Positions 22,293 to 33,066 are shown, counted from the first letter of the stretch. The stretch is 64,000 nt of DNA from Ascarosepion bandense (GCA_037127315.1 JBBBDQ010000350.1:5822001-5886000), one strand, 5' to 3'. A program made the numbers and translations. The notes: generated by a model not told the origin, from the letters alone.

Positions 22293-22848
22293 TCCAATAT
22301 TTACAATAGAAAATGTGCAAACGCTTTGGAAAAGATGTTAAAAAACACTGCTATAAACATCACCCAGCAGCGTTTACAGAATAGAAGACATCACAATTCT
22401 ATGGGATTACACCGTTTTCAGGCAAGAAGATTGAAGCAAACAGGCTGGGTATAAACCGAAGAGAAAAACTTGTTTATTAATTGATATGACTTGCCTAGCG
22501 GATTCTAACATAGCAACCAAGGAATTTGAAAGACTACCGAAGTGTAAAGATGTAAATGGAGATAGAAAAACGGGAATAGTACCGGTGATAGTAGGTGCGC
22601 TCAGAAATATAAAAAAAGGAACACAACAACTTATTGAAAAGATCCCTGGAAATCATAGCCTAAGAGAAATACAAAAAAAAGATTTCTTCACACGAAGAAG
22701 AACTTTGTCTATGTAACGCTAGAGATGTTATGGACGTTCGAAAAACAAATCAGGAAATATATTCATGAAAACACAGCACTACCTGTCTCTTCACAGATTT
22801 GGTAGGCCATAGAAGAAATCAAAATAATAATAATAATAATAATAATAC
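22293..22848 (+). pseudogene. R2-like LINE C-terminal fragment, part 2 and 3' tail
   Basis: Continues after the insertion through the endonuclease region (LLIDMTCLADSNIATKEFER), then IVPVIVGALRNIKKGTQQ and IPGNHSLREIQK. It ends in (AAT)n at 22823-22848, the usual 3' tail of this family here. Many lesions. Confidence 0.7.
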
Positions 22849-23712
22849 TCATAGCTGGTTACGTGCATCTGAATTAAAGTTTGAGACTGAAGGCTTTATT
22901 CTTGCAGCGCAAGACCAAAGTCGGTGGAACTTTCAGGCAAATATTATACATAATAAAGTGGATCCAAAATGCAGGTTCTGTGATAAATACCAAGAAACAA
23001 TAAATCATCTAATCTCAGGAGGTTTTGTACTTGCCCCAAATGAATATAAAAATCGTCACGATAGAGGGGGGCAATATTTACATTAAACAATGTGCAAACA
23101 CTATGGAAAATATGTAAACGAACACTGGTATGAACATAACCCAGCACCGATTACAGAAATAGAAAATGTCGCCATTTTATGGGATTACCCCATCTACACA
23201 GACAGAACAATTGAAGTAAATAGACCAGACATTATTGTTAAAAAGCAGAAAGAAAAAACTTGCCTATTAATTGATATGGCTTGTCCAACGGATTGTAACA
23301 TAACAACCAAAGAATTCGTCTGAATATAAAATATTGTCAAAAATATAAAGACCTGGATATTGAAATAGAAAAATGTGGAAACTGAAAACAAGAATCGTGC
23401 CAGTGATAGTAGGTGCACTTGGAATGATAAAAAATGAAACACAACAACACATTGAAAGAATTTCCTGGAAACCCAGCTTAAGAGATATTCAAAAAATTGT
23501 CTTATTAAGTACAGCCCATACACACTAAGGAGAACTTTGTCTATGTAACGCTAGGGATGTTAGGGAGATATGAAAAATACATGAAATGGAGCCATAACAA
23601 CACACCACTATCTGCTGTAGGTCTTCACGTACACTTGGTAGGTAGTGCGACCATAGAAGAAATAAAATTATGATGAAAAATGACAATATAATAATAATAA
23701 TAATAATTTGGC
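22849..23712 (+). pseudogene. R2-like LINE C-terminal fragment with restriction-like endonuclease
   Basis: Reads SWLRASELKFETEGFILAAQ and CRFCDKYQETINHLISG (a CxxC...H zinc knuckle whose last Cys is lost). Then come APNEYKNRHDR and NRPDIIVKKQKEKTCLLIDM, which fits the PD-(D/E)K-type endonuclease of R2/NeSL-class LINEs. That domain cuts target DNA in intact elements. IVPVIVGALGMIKNETQQHI and a terminal (AAT)n at 23690-23706 follow. Stops at 23084 and 23321 and frameshifts break it. It is 5' truncated, with no reverse transcriptase. Confidence 0.75.
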
Positions 23713-24384
23713 ATTTTCCTTCTGAAAATTGAATTTTTTTTTTAACATTTATCTTTAATATCAAATATTGACAGAGGAAAAGAGTAGAATATTCGGTGTT
23801 CGGCATATTATCGCTCGCTATCGTAAATGGTTAAAATAAAGGATATATTGGAGCCACAAAAGCCACCATTTACGTGCTGTAAGAAGCTGACAAAGTTTTA
23901 AAAAGACAGCTGTCGAGGTGGTATGCTCTTAGTCTGCTGATTGTATGATAACAATTCGACCTTTTGCTTATAAACAACCCAACCACATTTCAAAAGTCAA
24001 GGCAACAAACAGCCAGAGAATAGGATCCATATTCCCAATTGATTTACCAATTGTAGTGAAATTTCCAAGCTCTGGTGTCACTATTTATCGTTTCTTAACA
24101 CTCCTGAGACTTCATCAAATCATATGTGACAGCAGGATACTAACTTCGAAGCCACTATTAAACTTTAAACAGAAACAGAAGTGTTCAATCTGGGTAAGAG
24201 AAAATCGAATTTGGTCCGTTTATCAATAAAGCCAGGTCATTTTCAGTAACGAATTTCCTTCGATGATCATGGCCCCGAGAATGTTAAGCAAGAGATACTA
24301 TGTCAAAATTGCATGAAAAAGAAGTTCAGAATTAGTTCAATCTGTGATGGTTTTAGGTTGTATGTATCACATATGTTAAAAAAA
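23713..24384. other. no recognised feature
   Basis: The 94-codon frame at 23945-24229 has no recognisable domain. No repeat family assigned. Confidence 0.4.
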
Positions 24385-25245
24385 TCTCTTTCTTGAACAT
24401 GTCAGTCAATGTTGCTAATCTATCAGGATATCGTACATCCTTTCCTTACCTCATACATCAACTTTGTGGACAATGAATTTGTTTTCTGACATGAACTTGC
24501 CCTACGACACGTAGCGAAATCTAAAAAAGATTTATATCATTGCGTCGAAAAGATGTCATTCTTGAACAGGTCAGTCAATGTTGCTAATCTATCAGGAAAT
24601 CTTAAATCATTTCCTTACTTCATACATCAACTTTGGGGACAATGAATTTGTTTACTGACATTATCTTGCTCTACGACACGTAGCGAAATCGACAAAAAGA
24701 TTTCTATCACTTGTGTCGGAAAGATCTCTTTCTTGAACAGTTCAGTCAATGTTGCAAATCTATCAGGATATCTTAAATCCTTTCCTTATCTCATACATCA
24801 ACTTTGAGGACAATGAATTTGTTTTCTGACATTATCTTGCTCTACGACACGTAACGAAACGTAAAAAAGATGTATATCATTGTGTTGAAAAGATGTCATT
24901 CTTGAACAGGTCAGTCAATGTTGCAAATCTATCAGGATATCTTAAATCCTTTCCTTATCTCATACATCAACTTTGGGGCAATGAATTTGTTTTCTCACAT
25001 TATCTTACTCTACGACACGTAGCAAAATCGTAAAAAAAGATTTATAACATTGTGTCGGAAAGATCTCTTTCTTGAACTGGTCAGTCAATGTTGCTAATCT
25101 ATCAGGATATCTTAAATCCTTTCCTTATCTCATACATCAACTTTGGGGACAATGAATTTGTATTCTCACATTATCTTGCTCTACGACACGTAGCGAAATC
25201 GTAAAAAAAGGTTTATATCATTGTGTAGGAAAGATGTCATTCTTG
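24385..25245. repeat. ~170 bp satellite, five units
   Basis: CAGTCAATGTTGC recurs at 24403, 24572, 24743, 24912 and 25082 (spacing 169-171). Each unit also has ACTTTGGGGACAATGAATTT and CTCTACGACACGTAGCGAAA. The array is interrupted at 25245 by an LTR and resumes at 26235. Confidence 0.95.
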
Positions 25246-26234
25246 TATGACACATTCATTTGAGTGTCAAAAAGTTGACTGGCGAAATTAATTCAATGAA
25301 ATTTAATTAAATGATAATTAATTAAATAATGATAATAATTATTTTATTAAACTATTATAAACATAAGTTCATTCTGGGTATCCAACATGTATTAAGATCC
25401 AGGTGTAGTAAACCGAACTCATTAAGTTTAAAGATCCAAGCGGAAATGGCTGACCTATAAACTGTCACTAAAACAAAACACTCTGCAGGTGTGATGAACG
25501 GTCAAATGTTACTTCAATTTCAAAATATAAACATGTTTTGAGCATGGCAAACATGGGGTCGCTTTACCCGGTATTGAGTGCAAAAATGGCACAAGGTAAT
25601 AAATCATTGATCAACCAACCACGGGACCTGCTTCTTGTTAGCCTACCCCGATGACCACCCCTGATTATCTAAACCAATCAGATGCAACCCAGAAGGGTTG
25701 TTACGACGATAGCCATTGCCCGGTGATCCCTATTGTCTGACCAATCAGGAGCTAATTATTCGGGATTCGGGCCCATAAATAGAGAACACCCAGAGCAAAA
25801 TATCGAGTCAGTTCATTCTTCGCTACCCAGAACCGAATCCGTTGCCACTGTATACTCCATCATTGACACTGCCTAATTGCAGTTAAGATTTCTTCGAGCG
25901 AAGGAAACTTTTTCCGCCAGTCAACTACATTCACCCCTCACTTCGCGGTGTTTTTTTTTTTTTACCTTGATAGAAATTATTGTATACCTGTGTAAATAAA
26001 CTTTTGTTACTGTTTATGACAAACGCTTTACGTCATTTTTTTATGGTGTGGCAACTATTCTTCTTCTTCGAAGCCAGATTCCACACTCCATCGACTGAAT
26101 TGTATCCATCCCCACCTTTCGCGGATCTTAAAAGGCAACGTGGGTGCGAAAGAATTCAGAGAACATCCAGTCTGGAACATGTGATAATCACGAAACCATC
26201 GACCAACCCGTTATCGTGAAGATAAAGTACCACA
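25246..26234 (+). mobile_element. solo LTR inserted in the satellite
   Basis: Removing 989 bp and one copy of CTTG restores the satellite reading ATTCTTGAACAGG, so CTTG (25242-25245 and 26235-26238) looks like a 4 bp target duplication. Inside are two CCAATCAG boxes (25675-25683 and 25741 onward), a TATA-like CATAAATAG at 25773-25781 and AATAAA at 25995-26000. This is the order of a retrotransposon promoter and polyadenylation region. There are no canonical TG...CA ends, so family is uncertain. Confidence 0.6.
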
Positions 26235-26560
26235 CTTGAACAGGTCAGTCAATGTTGCAAATCTATCAGGATATCTAAAATCCTTTCCTTATCTCATACA
26301 TCAACTTTGGGGCAATGAATTTGTTTTCTCACATTATCTTACTCTACGACACATAGAGAAATCTAAAAAATATTTATATCATTGTGTCGAAAAGATGTCG
26401 TTCTTGAACAGGTCAGTCAACGTTGCTACTCTATCAGGATATCTTAAATTCTTTCATTACCTCATACATCAACTTTGGGGACAATGAAATTGTTTTCTGA
26501 CATTATTTTGCTCTACGACACGTAGCGAAATCGACAAAAAATTTCCTATAAGAACAGAGT
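26235..26560. repeat. ~170 bp satellite, remaining two units
   Basis: CAGTCAATGTTGC-type sequence at 26246 and 26414 (spacing 168). It continues the array at 24385-25245 beyond the inserted LTR. Confidence 0.95.
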
Positions 26561-27339
26561 TTTTGATTGGCCTACAACTAGCCCCGATGCAAATCTATGC
26601 CCACACTACTGTAATGTCTCAACAGTGGATTTCTATAGGTTAATCGGTTCGCTGTATCAATTCAGCGGACACAGTCGCATTTCATTTCTTTCCATGAAAA
26701 CATCATCTTCTTTCTGGTTCACTTGGTAAAGAATGATGTTCAGAAGTTTTCGTCTTGTAAGGTAGCCTAGGAATTTCACCTCCCACAATTCGTATTTTGA
26801 TTCCTGGAAGTCTGGGCCCATAACCAATGAAGGTAATGTTGGTCCGAATTGCGGGAATGTTGACATTGTTGATAACTTTCGTGAATATAGAGTATCCTCT
26901 TGGCATCTGTTGACCATGTGTGTCACAGTTTTTGGATATAGAGTATCATCGCAGCACGTAATGTGTTCAATGAAACAACGTCAATGATTAACACTCCCGA
27001 ATCAGACCCTCTCCTGAACCGGATTAGATCGGCAATACTCGGAAAAATATGGCCGCTTTTGATACATTTCTCATTGAATATGTTGAGCTTCCTAATTGGT
27101 TAAGTCTTCTATTGGTGAACTATAAAATGGGTTGAACCATAGGGTCTCACCAGTATATATGTATCCAAAAAAGTCCAACAGTTGCCACAATGATTGAAAG
27201 AAATAATAAATACAAATGGTGCTGCAACAAAGTATTAATTAAGTTTTATTCACGAATAAATACTTACAATTAACTTAAAAACCCTTCTTTTTTTATCTTA
27301 CAAGCTTTAACAATTTTAAAATTTCGAAAATTGCACAAA
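26561..27339. other. no recognised feature
   Basis: The 89-codon minus frame at 26657-26926 shows no recognisable domain. Nothing else assigned. Confidence 0.4.
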
Positions 27340-27699
27340 TGGTCAGGTGCTTCTGCTATTCTCCTCGGGCTTCTCGACAAGGTACAGTGGAGGGTGTGTA
27401 ATGTGATCGATACCAACTTGGCAGACCGCCGACATGATTGCTTCCCCGACGGCTACAATCTCCAGGAGTTTAAATGTAATGTCAATAGGCACCTCCTGAT
27501 ACACTAACTCGCTCCCATTCTTTCAAACACTCTTCCCATCTGCCCAACCCTCATCCTCGGTATTCTTACCCATCTATCACCTTCCTTCTGACATTTCCTA
27601 CACCTAACCACTCCTCCTCTTTACCTTCCCCTATGTAGCCCCATGCGCAATAGTGGCAGTGGAATGCCTTGCTTGGGGTGAAATGATTAAAAAAAAACT
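27340..27699 (+). pseudogene. LINE-A 3' end fragment, internally deleted
   Basis: Begins in the C-terminal region (GASAILLGLLDKVQWRVCNV-like), skips to CFPDGYNLQEFKCNVNRHLL, then carries the 3' UTR and tail GCAATAGTGGCAGTGGAATG with TGAAATGATTAAAAA. Matches the end of 39131-40908. Confidence 0.8.
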
Positions 27700-27734
27700 A
27701 GTTTCTCAGTAAAAACTACGAAAAATATTTGTGT

Positions 27735-28640
27735 ATATTTCCGAGATGAGGTATAACTATTACACTATATATTGTTGTTCAGACCGTAGTTCTGAAATTT
27801 TATTGTCACATTCATGACGGCTCGGCCGGTGTACGCTCCGGTCTCCTTCAGGATTTGTTTATATTTCTGAGATGAATTATTGTGACTATTTAAATTGGTA
27901 GGACCATTGTTTTCATCTATACTGTCACACTCACGTTTCGGCCTGCCTACGCTCCGGTGTCCTTCAGGATTTGTTTATATTTCTGAGATGAAGTATTGAG
28001 ACTATTTAAATTGTTAGGACCGTTGTCTTCAACTTTACTGTCACACTCACGTATCGGCCTGCCTACGCTCCGGTGTCCTTCAGGATTTGTTTATATTTCT
28101 GAGATGAAGTATTGTAACTATTTAAATTGTTAGGACCGTTGTCTTCAACTTTACTGTCACACACACGTTTCGGCCTGCCTACGCTCCGGTGTCCTTCAGG
28201 ATTTGTTTATATTTCTGAGATGAAGTATTGAGACTATTTAAATTGTTAGGACCGTTGTCTTCAACTTCACTGTCACATTCACGTTTCGGCCTGCTTACGC
28301 TCCGGTGTCCTTCAGGATTTGTTTGTATTTCTGAGATGAAGTATTGTAACTATTTAAATTGTTAGGACCGTTGTCTTCAACTTTACTGTCACACACACGT
28401 TTCGGCCTGCCTACGCTCCAGTGTCCTTCAGGATTTGTTTATATTTCTATTTCTAAGATGAATTATTGTAACAACTTAAATTTTTAGGACCGTTGTCTTC
28501 AACTTTACTGTCACACTCACGTTTCGGCCTGCCTACGCTCCTGTGTCCTTCAGTATTTGTTTATATTTCTAAGATGAAGTATTGTAACAACTTAAATTGT
28601 TAGGACCGTTCGTTGTCTTCAACTTTACTGTCACACTTAC
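27735..28640 (-). repeat. 116 bp minisatellite, about seven units
   Basis: CCTTCAGG-type sequence recurs at 27845, 27961, 28077, 28193, 28309 and 28425 (exactly 116 apart) and at 28547. Read on the minus strand, each unit has CTGAAGGACACCGGAGCG, then GGCCGAAACGTGAG and TCAGAAATATAAACAAATCC. The CTGAAG...CCGAAACG pair recalls a hammerhead core but has an extra base and no clear stem III. Other units of this type lie at 28679-28800 and 49100-49330. Confidence 0.9.
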
Positions 28641-28678
28641 GACGTGTCAGGGGTACATTATTCTGATTCTACGCCCCA

Positions 28679-28800
28679 ACGCTTATATACACTGAACCAT
28701 ATCATCTGAAGAAGGTCGGAACATACAACGATGAAAACTTCGTCAATATGACAGCAAAGATGAGAACTGCAGTCCGACCGATGTAAATAATGTCAATAGA
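28679..28800 (+). repeat. single unit related to the 116 bp minisatellite, inverted
   Basis: Contains CTGAAGAAGGTCGGAAC, GATGAAAACTTCGTC and CGATGTAAATAATG. It resembles the units at 49100-49330 and, more weakly, the reverse of the neighbouring array. Confidence 0.5.
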
Positions 28801-29050
28801 TATTTTAGTATCCTCCCCCCACCCCGCCAAAAAAAAAACGCGATATTATATTGTTTTGAATCGTTGAAATAGACATCATTCATTGCTTGGTAACAAATAA
28901 TTTCACTCGTCAAAAGAACTTCGATACCATGAAGATCATTTCAATAGTGAAACAGACAATCACCATCCATGAACATACTGCCTATGTCAAAAAACATCCT
29001 ATTTCCGATACTGTACAGTTTTCTACAGAATATTATTTACAACATATATA

Positions 29051-29431
29051 CACCACCGGCCATAATTATTAGGCCACCCCAGTGTTTAAAAAAATGATGT
29101 ATTTCATACTATTTTTTAGTATTCATTGTCAAGTGAATAATTGTAAATGAAAATAGAATGGTTCTTTTGTTAATATTTCACAATAAAATGTACATCAAAT
29201 AAATTTATAAATATTTAATAATTACCTATATTGCAGTTTCATCAATGAAAAATGAAGAACATTTACGGGTGATTCGGATGAGTTCACCATTGCTTCCTTG
29301 CCTTGTAAAAGTTTTCAAAGTAATAATAACAAAATAACCCTTCTATTTCCATTTGGCAATAAATACTAAAAATAGTATGAAATACATCGTTTCTTTTGAA
29401 AAACTGGGGTGGACTATAATTAGGGCCAATA

Positions 29432-29432
<1 letters not shown>
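29051..29432. mobile_element. Tc1/mariner-type MITE
   Basis: About 70 bp inverted termini, read inward: left CGGCCATAATTATTAGGCC then ACCCCAGTG and GATGTATTTCATACT; right GGCCCTAATTATAGTCC then ACCCCAGTT and GATGTATTTCATACT. Flanked by TA on both sides (29049-29050, 29433-29434), the usual Tc1/mariner target duplication. No transposase inside, so it depended on a related enzyme. Confidence 0.8.

Positions 29433-29503
<71 letters not shown>
29433..29503. repeat. (TA)n(GA)n microsatellite
   Basis: About 18 TA units then about 17 GA units, starting at the right end of the MITE. Confidence 0.95.
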
Positions 29504-29504
<1 letters not shown>

Positions 29505-29510
29505 AAATCT

Positions 29511-29645
29511 ACAGGGTGCGATAGGTAAATTGTCACCATTTGCCTTGTCAAATTTTGCAAAGTAATAATAACAAAATAACCCTTCTATTTCCATTTAGGA
29601 ATAAATACTAAAAATACTATGAAATACATCGTTCCTTTTAAAAAA
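29511..29645. repeat. mariner terminus fragment and duplicated MITE end
   Basis: 29511-29540 has CAGGGTGCGATAGGTAAATT with GTCACCATTT, matching the outer end of the M1 mariner at 41858-41880. 29560-29645 repeats 29319-29400 (AACCCTTCTATTTCCATTT, AATACTATGAAATACATCG), the inner edge of the neighbouring MITE. Breakpoints are tangled. Confidence 0.55.
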
Positions 29646-30108
29646 AAAACTTTACTGATCAACCGAAAGCGCGCTTTGATGCAGCAGGACAATGCCAAGC
29701 CACACACCGCCAGGAAGACCAAAGACAAGTTTGAAGAGCAGAACGGCGTTGAGGTTCTGCCACATCCAGCCTACAGTCCTGACTATGCTCCATCAGATTA
29801 CCGCCTTTTCCGCTCAATGCAACACATTCTGAAGGGCCGCCGATTCGACTCGTTTGATGAAGTCGAAGAAGCGTGTCAAGAATTCTTTGATTCAAAACCG
29901 GCTGAATGGTACTTTGACCAGATCCGAAAGCTTGCAGATCGATGGCAGAAAGTCTTGGAAAATGATGGTCTTTATTTTGAGCAATATTTTTTGTTGTTTT
30001 TGCGAGTAAAATTTCAATTTTTTGCAAGTGTTTTCTGGTAACCTTAGATTACTTGACGAGTAAAATTTCAATTTTTTGCAAGTGTTTATGAACTTTTGGG
30101 ACAACCTA
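29646..30108 (+). pseudogene. mariner transposase C-terminal part (family M3)
   Basis: The frame through 30041 begins mid-protein: RALMQQDNAKPHTA holds the second catalytic Asp and PHPAYSPDYAPSDYRLFRSM the third, with 35 residues between the two by my count (34 in classic mariners). The rest (EACQEFFDSKPAEWYF, KLADRWQKVLENDG) is a normal mariner C-terminus. The first Asp and the DNA-binding domain are missing, so it is inactive. The 3' end has GTAAAATTTCAATTTTTTGC repeated at about 30005 and 30059, then a mariner-like end TTTTGGGACAACCTA near 30108. Confidence 0.8.
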
Positions 30109-30224
30109 ATATTTCACGTGCATTGAAGCAATAGACAAATTTTAAACATATGTGTGAGGAATATTTTGGACAGTAAAGTGTGTAATAATGTATGCGTGCT
30201 TATCTGTTGAGGTGTATGTTATAC

Positions 30225-30532
30225 AGTCAGTTAGTTAAGTGCCATACATGATACACGCTTGGACGATCATGTCTCGAAAGAGACATGACTGACTGGGCAG
30301 ATGATTATCCAGCAGTAGGTTGAAATTGCTTTCTGCGGTAGACTAGATGCCAGCCAAGGCTATAGAACCCAATCTGTCCTATTATTTAATCCATAACTGG
30401 AGGGAAGAGACGGATTAATACCTTTCCTAAGGGTATTTGTCCGTAAGTGAATGCATGGAATTCAACGGGAATTCGAACTCGGCACCCCGATTTGTGGTTC
30501 TAAGTCTATATCCACTGCACCACAACGCACGT
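30225..30532 (-). mobile_element. SINE S1, full length
   Basis: Minus strand: head CGTTGTGGTGCAGTGGATAT, B-box-like GAGTTCGAATTCCCG, full body, and 3' block with GTCTCTTTCGAGACATG ending CACTTAACTAACTGAC. Confidence 0.9.
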
Positions 30533-30653
30533 CCAGCAATGTTAGTTAATATAAGTATATATGCGTATGTATGTGAGAATAAGTCTGTAAAAGACATGCG
30601 ATCAAATCGTTGAAATTATAGAGAGATGCTGCGATGATTTATTTTATATAAAC

Positions 30654-30655
<2 letters not shown>

Positions 30656-30694
<39 letters not shown>
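30656..30694. repeat. (TA)n microsatellite
   Basis: About 19 TA units immediately before the LINE-A fragment. Confidence 0.95.
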
Positions 30695-30698
<4 letters not shown>

Positions 30699-31908
30699 AA
30701 CTGCAAAGGTATGATATATCTGGACATTTGTTTGACCTGATCCAGTCATTCCTCTCTAATCGCACATTGAAGGTAGTATTAAACGGACATGCCCCCCAGA
30801 ACTGCCATACGAACGCGGGTGTCCCTCAAGGCTCTATCCTAGTTCCTACGCTCTTTCTGATCTACATTAATGATCTCCCCGATGCTATAAGATCCCAAGT
30901 AGGCATGTACACTGATGACACCACAGTTTACTCTCGCCTCGATCAAAAATCTGGTGTAGGCAACAATGCGAACCTCGCTGCCGAGCTTGAGAAGAACCCC
31001 CAATCCGTAGTGGACTGGGTTAGAAATTGCTCGTAAATTTTAATGCTTCCAAAACGAAGCTGCTATCAATTAACCATCATAGACAATTGCTCCTACCTCC
31101 CATTAGCATGGAACAAGCTTGCCTCCCTGATAGTAAAAGACTACGCCTCCTTGGCCTCACACTCTCAGCGGACCTCAAGTGGAATGCCTATATCGAATCC
31201 ATTGCTAAATCCGCTGCTATGAAAGTCGGTTCTCGGTGCTGGGCCCGGAAGTTCTTTCTTCCCGTCTGAATCTATCCTGCACATATATAAATCTGCCATC
31301 TGCCCGTGTATTGAATACTGCTGCCACGTCTGGTTAGGTGCCCCTGCTATTCTCCTCGGGGTTCTTGACAAAATACAACGGAGAATCTGTAATGTTATCG
31401 ATACCGATTTGACAGCTCGGCTGCAGTCGCTCTCTCACCGGCGTGACGTGGCTTCCCTGTGCCTTTTCTACAAATAATTTCACGGTTTCTCCTCTGATGA
31501 ACTTAGATCACCGGTGCCCCCTAGATATGAATTCGCACGGGATACTAGATTAGCAACTAGGTCCCACTCTTTTACAGTGAAACAGTTAAAATGTAACCGC
31601 AATTTCTACTCTAACAGCTTCTTTTCTCGCACTTCCCACCTGTGGAATTCCCTTCCATATACTTGCTTCCCCGACAGCTACAATTTCCCGGAATTTAAAT
31701 GTAAGGTCAATAGACACCTCTTATCACACTAGCTCGCATCCATTCTCTCAAACACTATTCCCATCTACTCAACCCTCATCCTCGGTATCCTCATCCGTCT
31801 ATCATCCTTCTTCCGACAATTCCTATCCTCCCTTTCTCATCACTTTCTCTTATGTAACCCCCTACGCAATAGTGGCAGTGTAATGCCTTGCTTGGGATGA
31901 AATGATTA
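30695..31908 (+). pseudogene. LINE-A reverse transcriptase fragment with 3' end
   Basis: 5' truncated after RT motif A. Shows FDLIQSFLSNRTLKVVLNG, the motif B stretch [20 protein letters not shown], motif C as YTDD (YADD in 39131-40908), the frameshift near 31030, [20 protein letters not shown], and the C-terminal SRTSHLWNSLPYTCFPDSYN. Three frames are needed to cover it. The 3' UTR ends GCAATAGTGGCAGTG...GAAATGATT and runs into a short TA tract. Confidence 0.85.
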
Positions 31909-32715
31909 TATATATATATATAGGAAAAACTGCTAAAAAGTTGTAATTCTTTTGACAGTATTTGTTTATTTCTATTATTATATTTTATATTTCAGACCGT
32001 CCTCGGTCCTTCATCAGAAACAAATGATTTTAAAATTTAAATTAGAAACGTATTTTGCGAGAGCGTGTGTGGAGAGAGATTGTTTACATCACGTGACGCA
32101 GAAAGCGACAGATTTTTTAAAAACATGTTTGTAAACGTAAACCTATCTTTAATACTTATAAATTTTGTTTTAGAGAATTTTTTAATTGTATCTAAAAAAT
32201 GTTTAGCTATTGAAATATTTATAAAGATTCAAAACACCTAAGTCCCTATTTAACCCTAGCCTGTGTGTATTTAATTTTAAAATCCAGTATTTTTCTTTCT
32301 TTCTGCGTGAGTGTGTAGAACTAAAATCGGAGTCTATTAGTAAACATTTGCAGTTTTCTAAAGTGTGACCCGGTTGATTGAAGTGAACTGCTATGGAGGA
32401 ATATTGGTTGTTCTGGTGTATGCTAAGTTTGTGAATATTGAAACGAAATCTAAAGCTATTACCAGATTAACCAATATGTCCACTATTTAGACATATTGAA
32501 CAGTAGAGAAAATATATAATGTTTTGGCTGTCACAGGTGAGGAGTGGTGGGTGCAATTTGTTTTTGCTGTTGGGCAGAGAGAATATTGCGTCGTTTACTA
32601 AAAGTAATATATATATATATTCTAAACATATGCTGTTAAATATAAGAGACAATGAATGTCTATCATGTTTAATCATGAGCCGTTCTAGACATCGTATTTT
32701 GGCGTTAATTTCAGG

Positions 32716-32717
<2 letters not shown>
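31909..32717 (-). mobile_element. microsatellite-bounded element(s) with hammerhead candidate
   Basis: Between TA tracts at 31908-31922 and 32718-32762. 32180-32320 is repeated at 33185-33330 (ATTTATAAAGATTCAAAACA, CCCTATTTAACCCTAGCC). 32600-32717 is a copy of the unit in the 35456-35730 palindrome (GACAATGAATGTCTATCATG). A hammerhead candidate is at 31966-32030. No coding region recognised. Confidence 0.5.
31937..32030 (-). ncRNA. candidate hammerhead ribozyme, family H3
   Basis: Minus strand: core CTGATGA at 32011-32017; stem II AG(G)ACC/GGTCT around loop GAGGAC with one bulge; GAA; stem III ATAT-AAA-ATAT; then A as the cleavage base. An outer helix ATTTGTTT/AAACAAAT pairs across an 11-base asymmetric loop in stem I. 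All invariant core bases are present. Fold by eye; the bulge and loop could weaken it. Confidence 0.45.

Positions 32718-32762
<45 letters not shown>
32718..32762. repeat. (TA)n microsatellite
   Basis: About 22 TA units; left border of H1 copy a. Confidence 0.95.
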
Positions 32763-32765
<3 letters not shown>

Positions 32766-33059
32766 TCGCGTATAATGATAATATATGCGCAAAAAAGTCT
32801 GCCTTCTTCCACCGAACGCCCATAGCCCAGAGGTAGAATCGCCGACTGACGCCAATTCGGTCGGATTTCAATCCTGGGTTAAAAAGCAATCGGAGTCTAA
32901 CCGTACTGATGAGCTGTGATACAGTGAAACAGATCTGTCTGCGGATGACATAACGCGAGTTTTACGTGATCCTCAAACGACACAAATGAAAGAAGTAGAG
33001 ACCACTTCTATATTACCCATAACCGTAAGTATGGATCTTTGGTCAGGACTAGTATCATC

Positions 33060-33066
<7 letters not shown>
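32763..33066 (+). mobile_element. tRNA-headed hammerhead element H1, copy a
   Basis: Order: TGCGCAAAAAAGTCTGCC, tRNA-like head with A-box-like TAGCCCAGAGGTAGAATCG at 32823 and B-box-like GGATTTCAATCC at 32863-32874, AAGCAATCGG, then the hammerhead at 32901-32944 and about 110 bp more. TA microsatellites lie on both sides (32718-32762 and 33067-33118). The A and B boxes suggest RNA polymerase III transcription. No coding region. Confidence 0.75.
32901..32944 (+). ncRNA. candidate hammerhead ribozyme, H1 copy a
   Basis: Core CTGATGA 32906-32912; stem II GCTGT/ACAGT around loop GAT (32913-32925, one G-U pair); GAA 32926-32928; stem III ACAG-AT-CTGT 32929-32938; C at 32939, giving the preferred GUC cleavage triplet; stem I CCGTA (32901-32905) with TGCGG (32940-32944). 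Every invariant position is present and all three helices form. The two-base stem III loop is typical of the minimal hammerheads of animal retroelements, which usually act as dimers. Confidence 0.75.

Noticed and set aside
26236..26487. 83-codon open frame with internal repeat
   Set aside because: It translates two satellite units; sister units are closed by stops and have period 168-171, not kept in frame.
27735..28640. CRISPR-like array
   Set aside because: The repeat is contiguous with no unique spacers and the sequence is eukaryotic; the same applies to 24385-26560 and 61480-63675.
32805..32890. Functional tRNA gene
   Set aside because: The acceptor stem does not close and the anticodon arm is irregular; only pol III boxes and a T-arm-like part remain.
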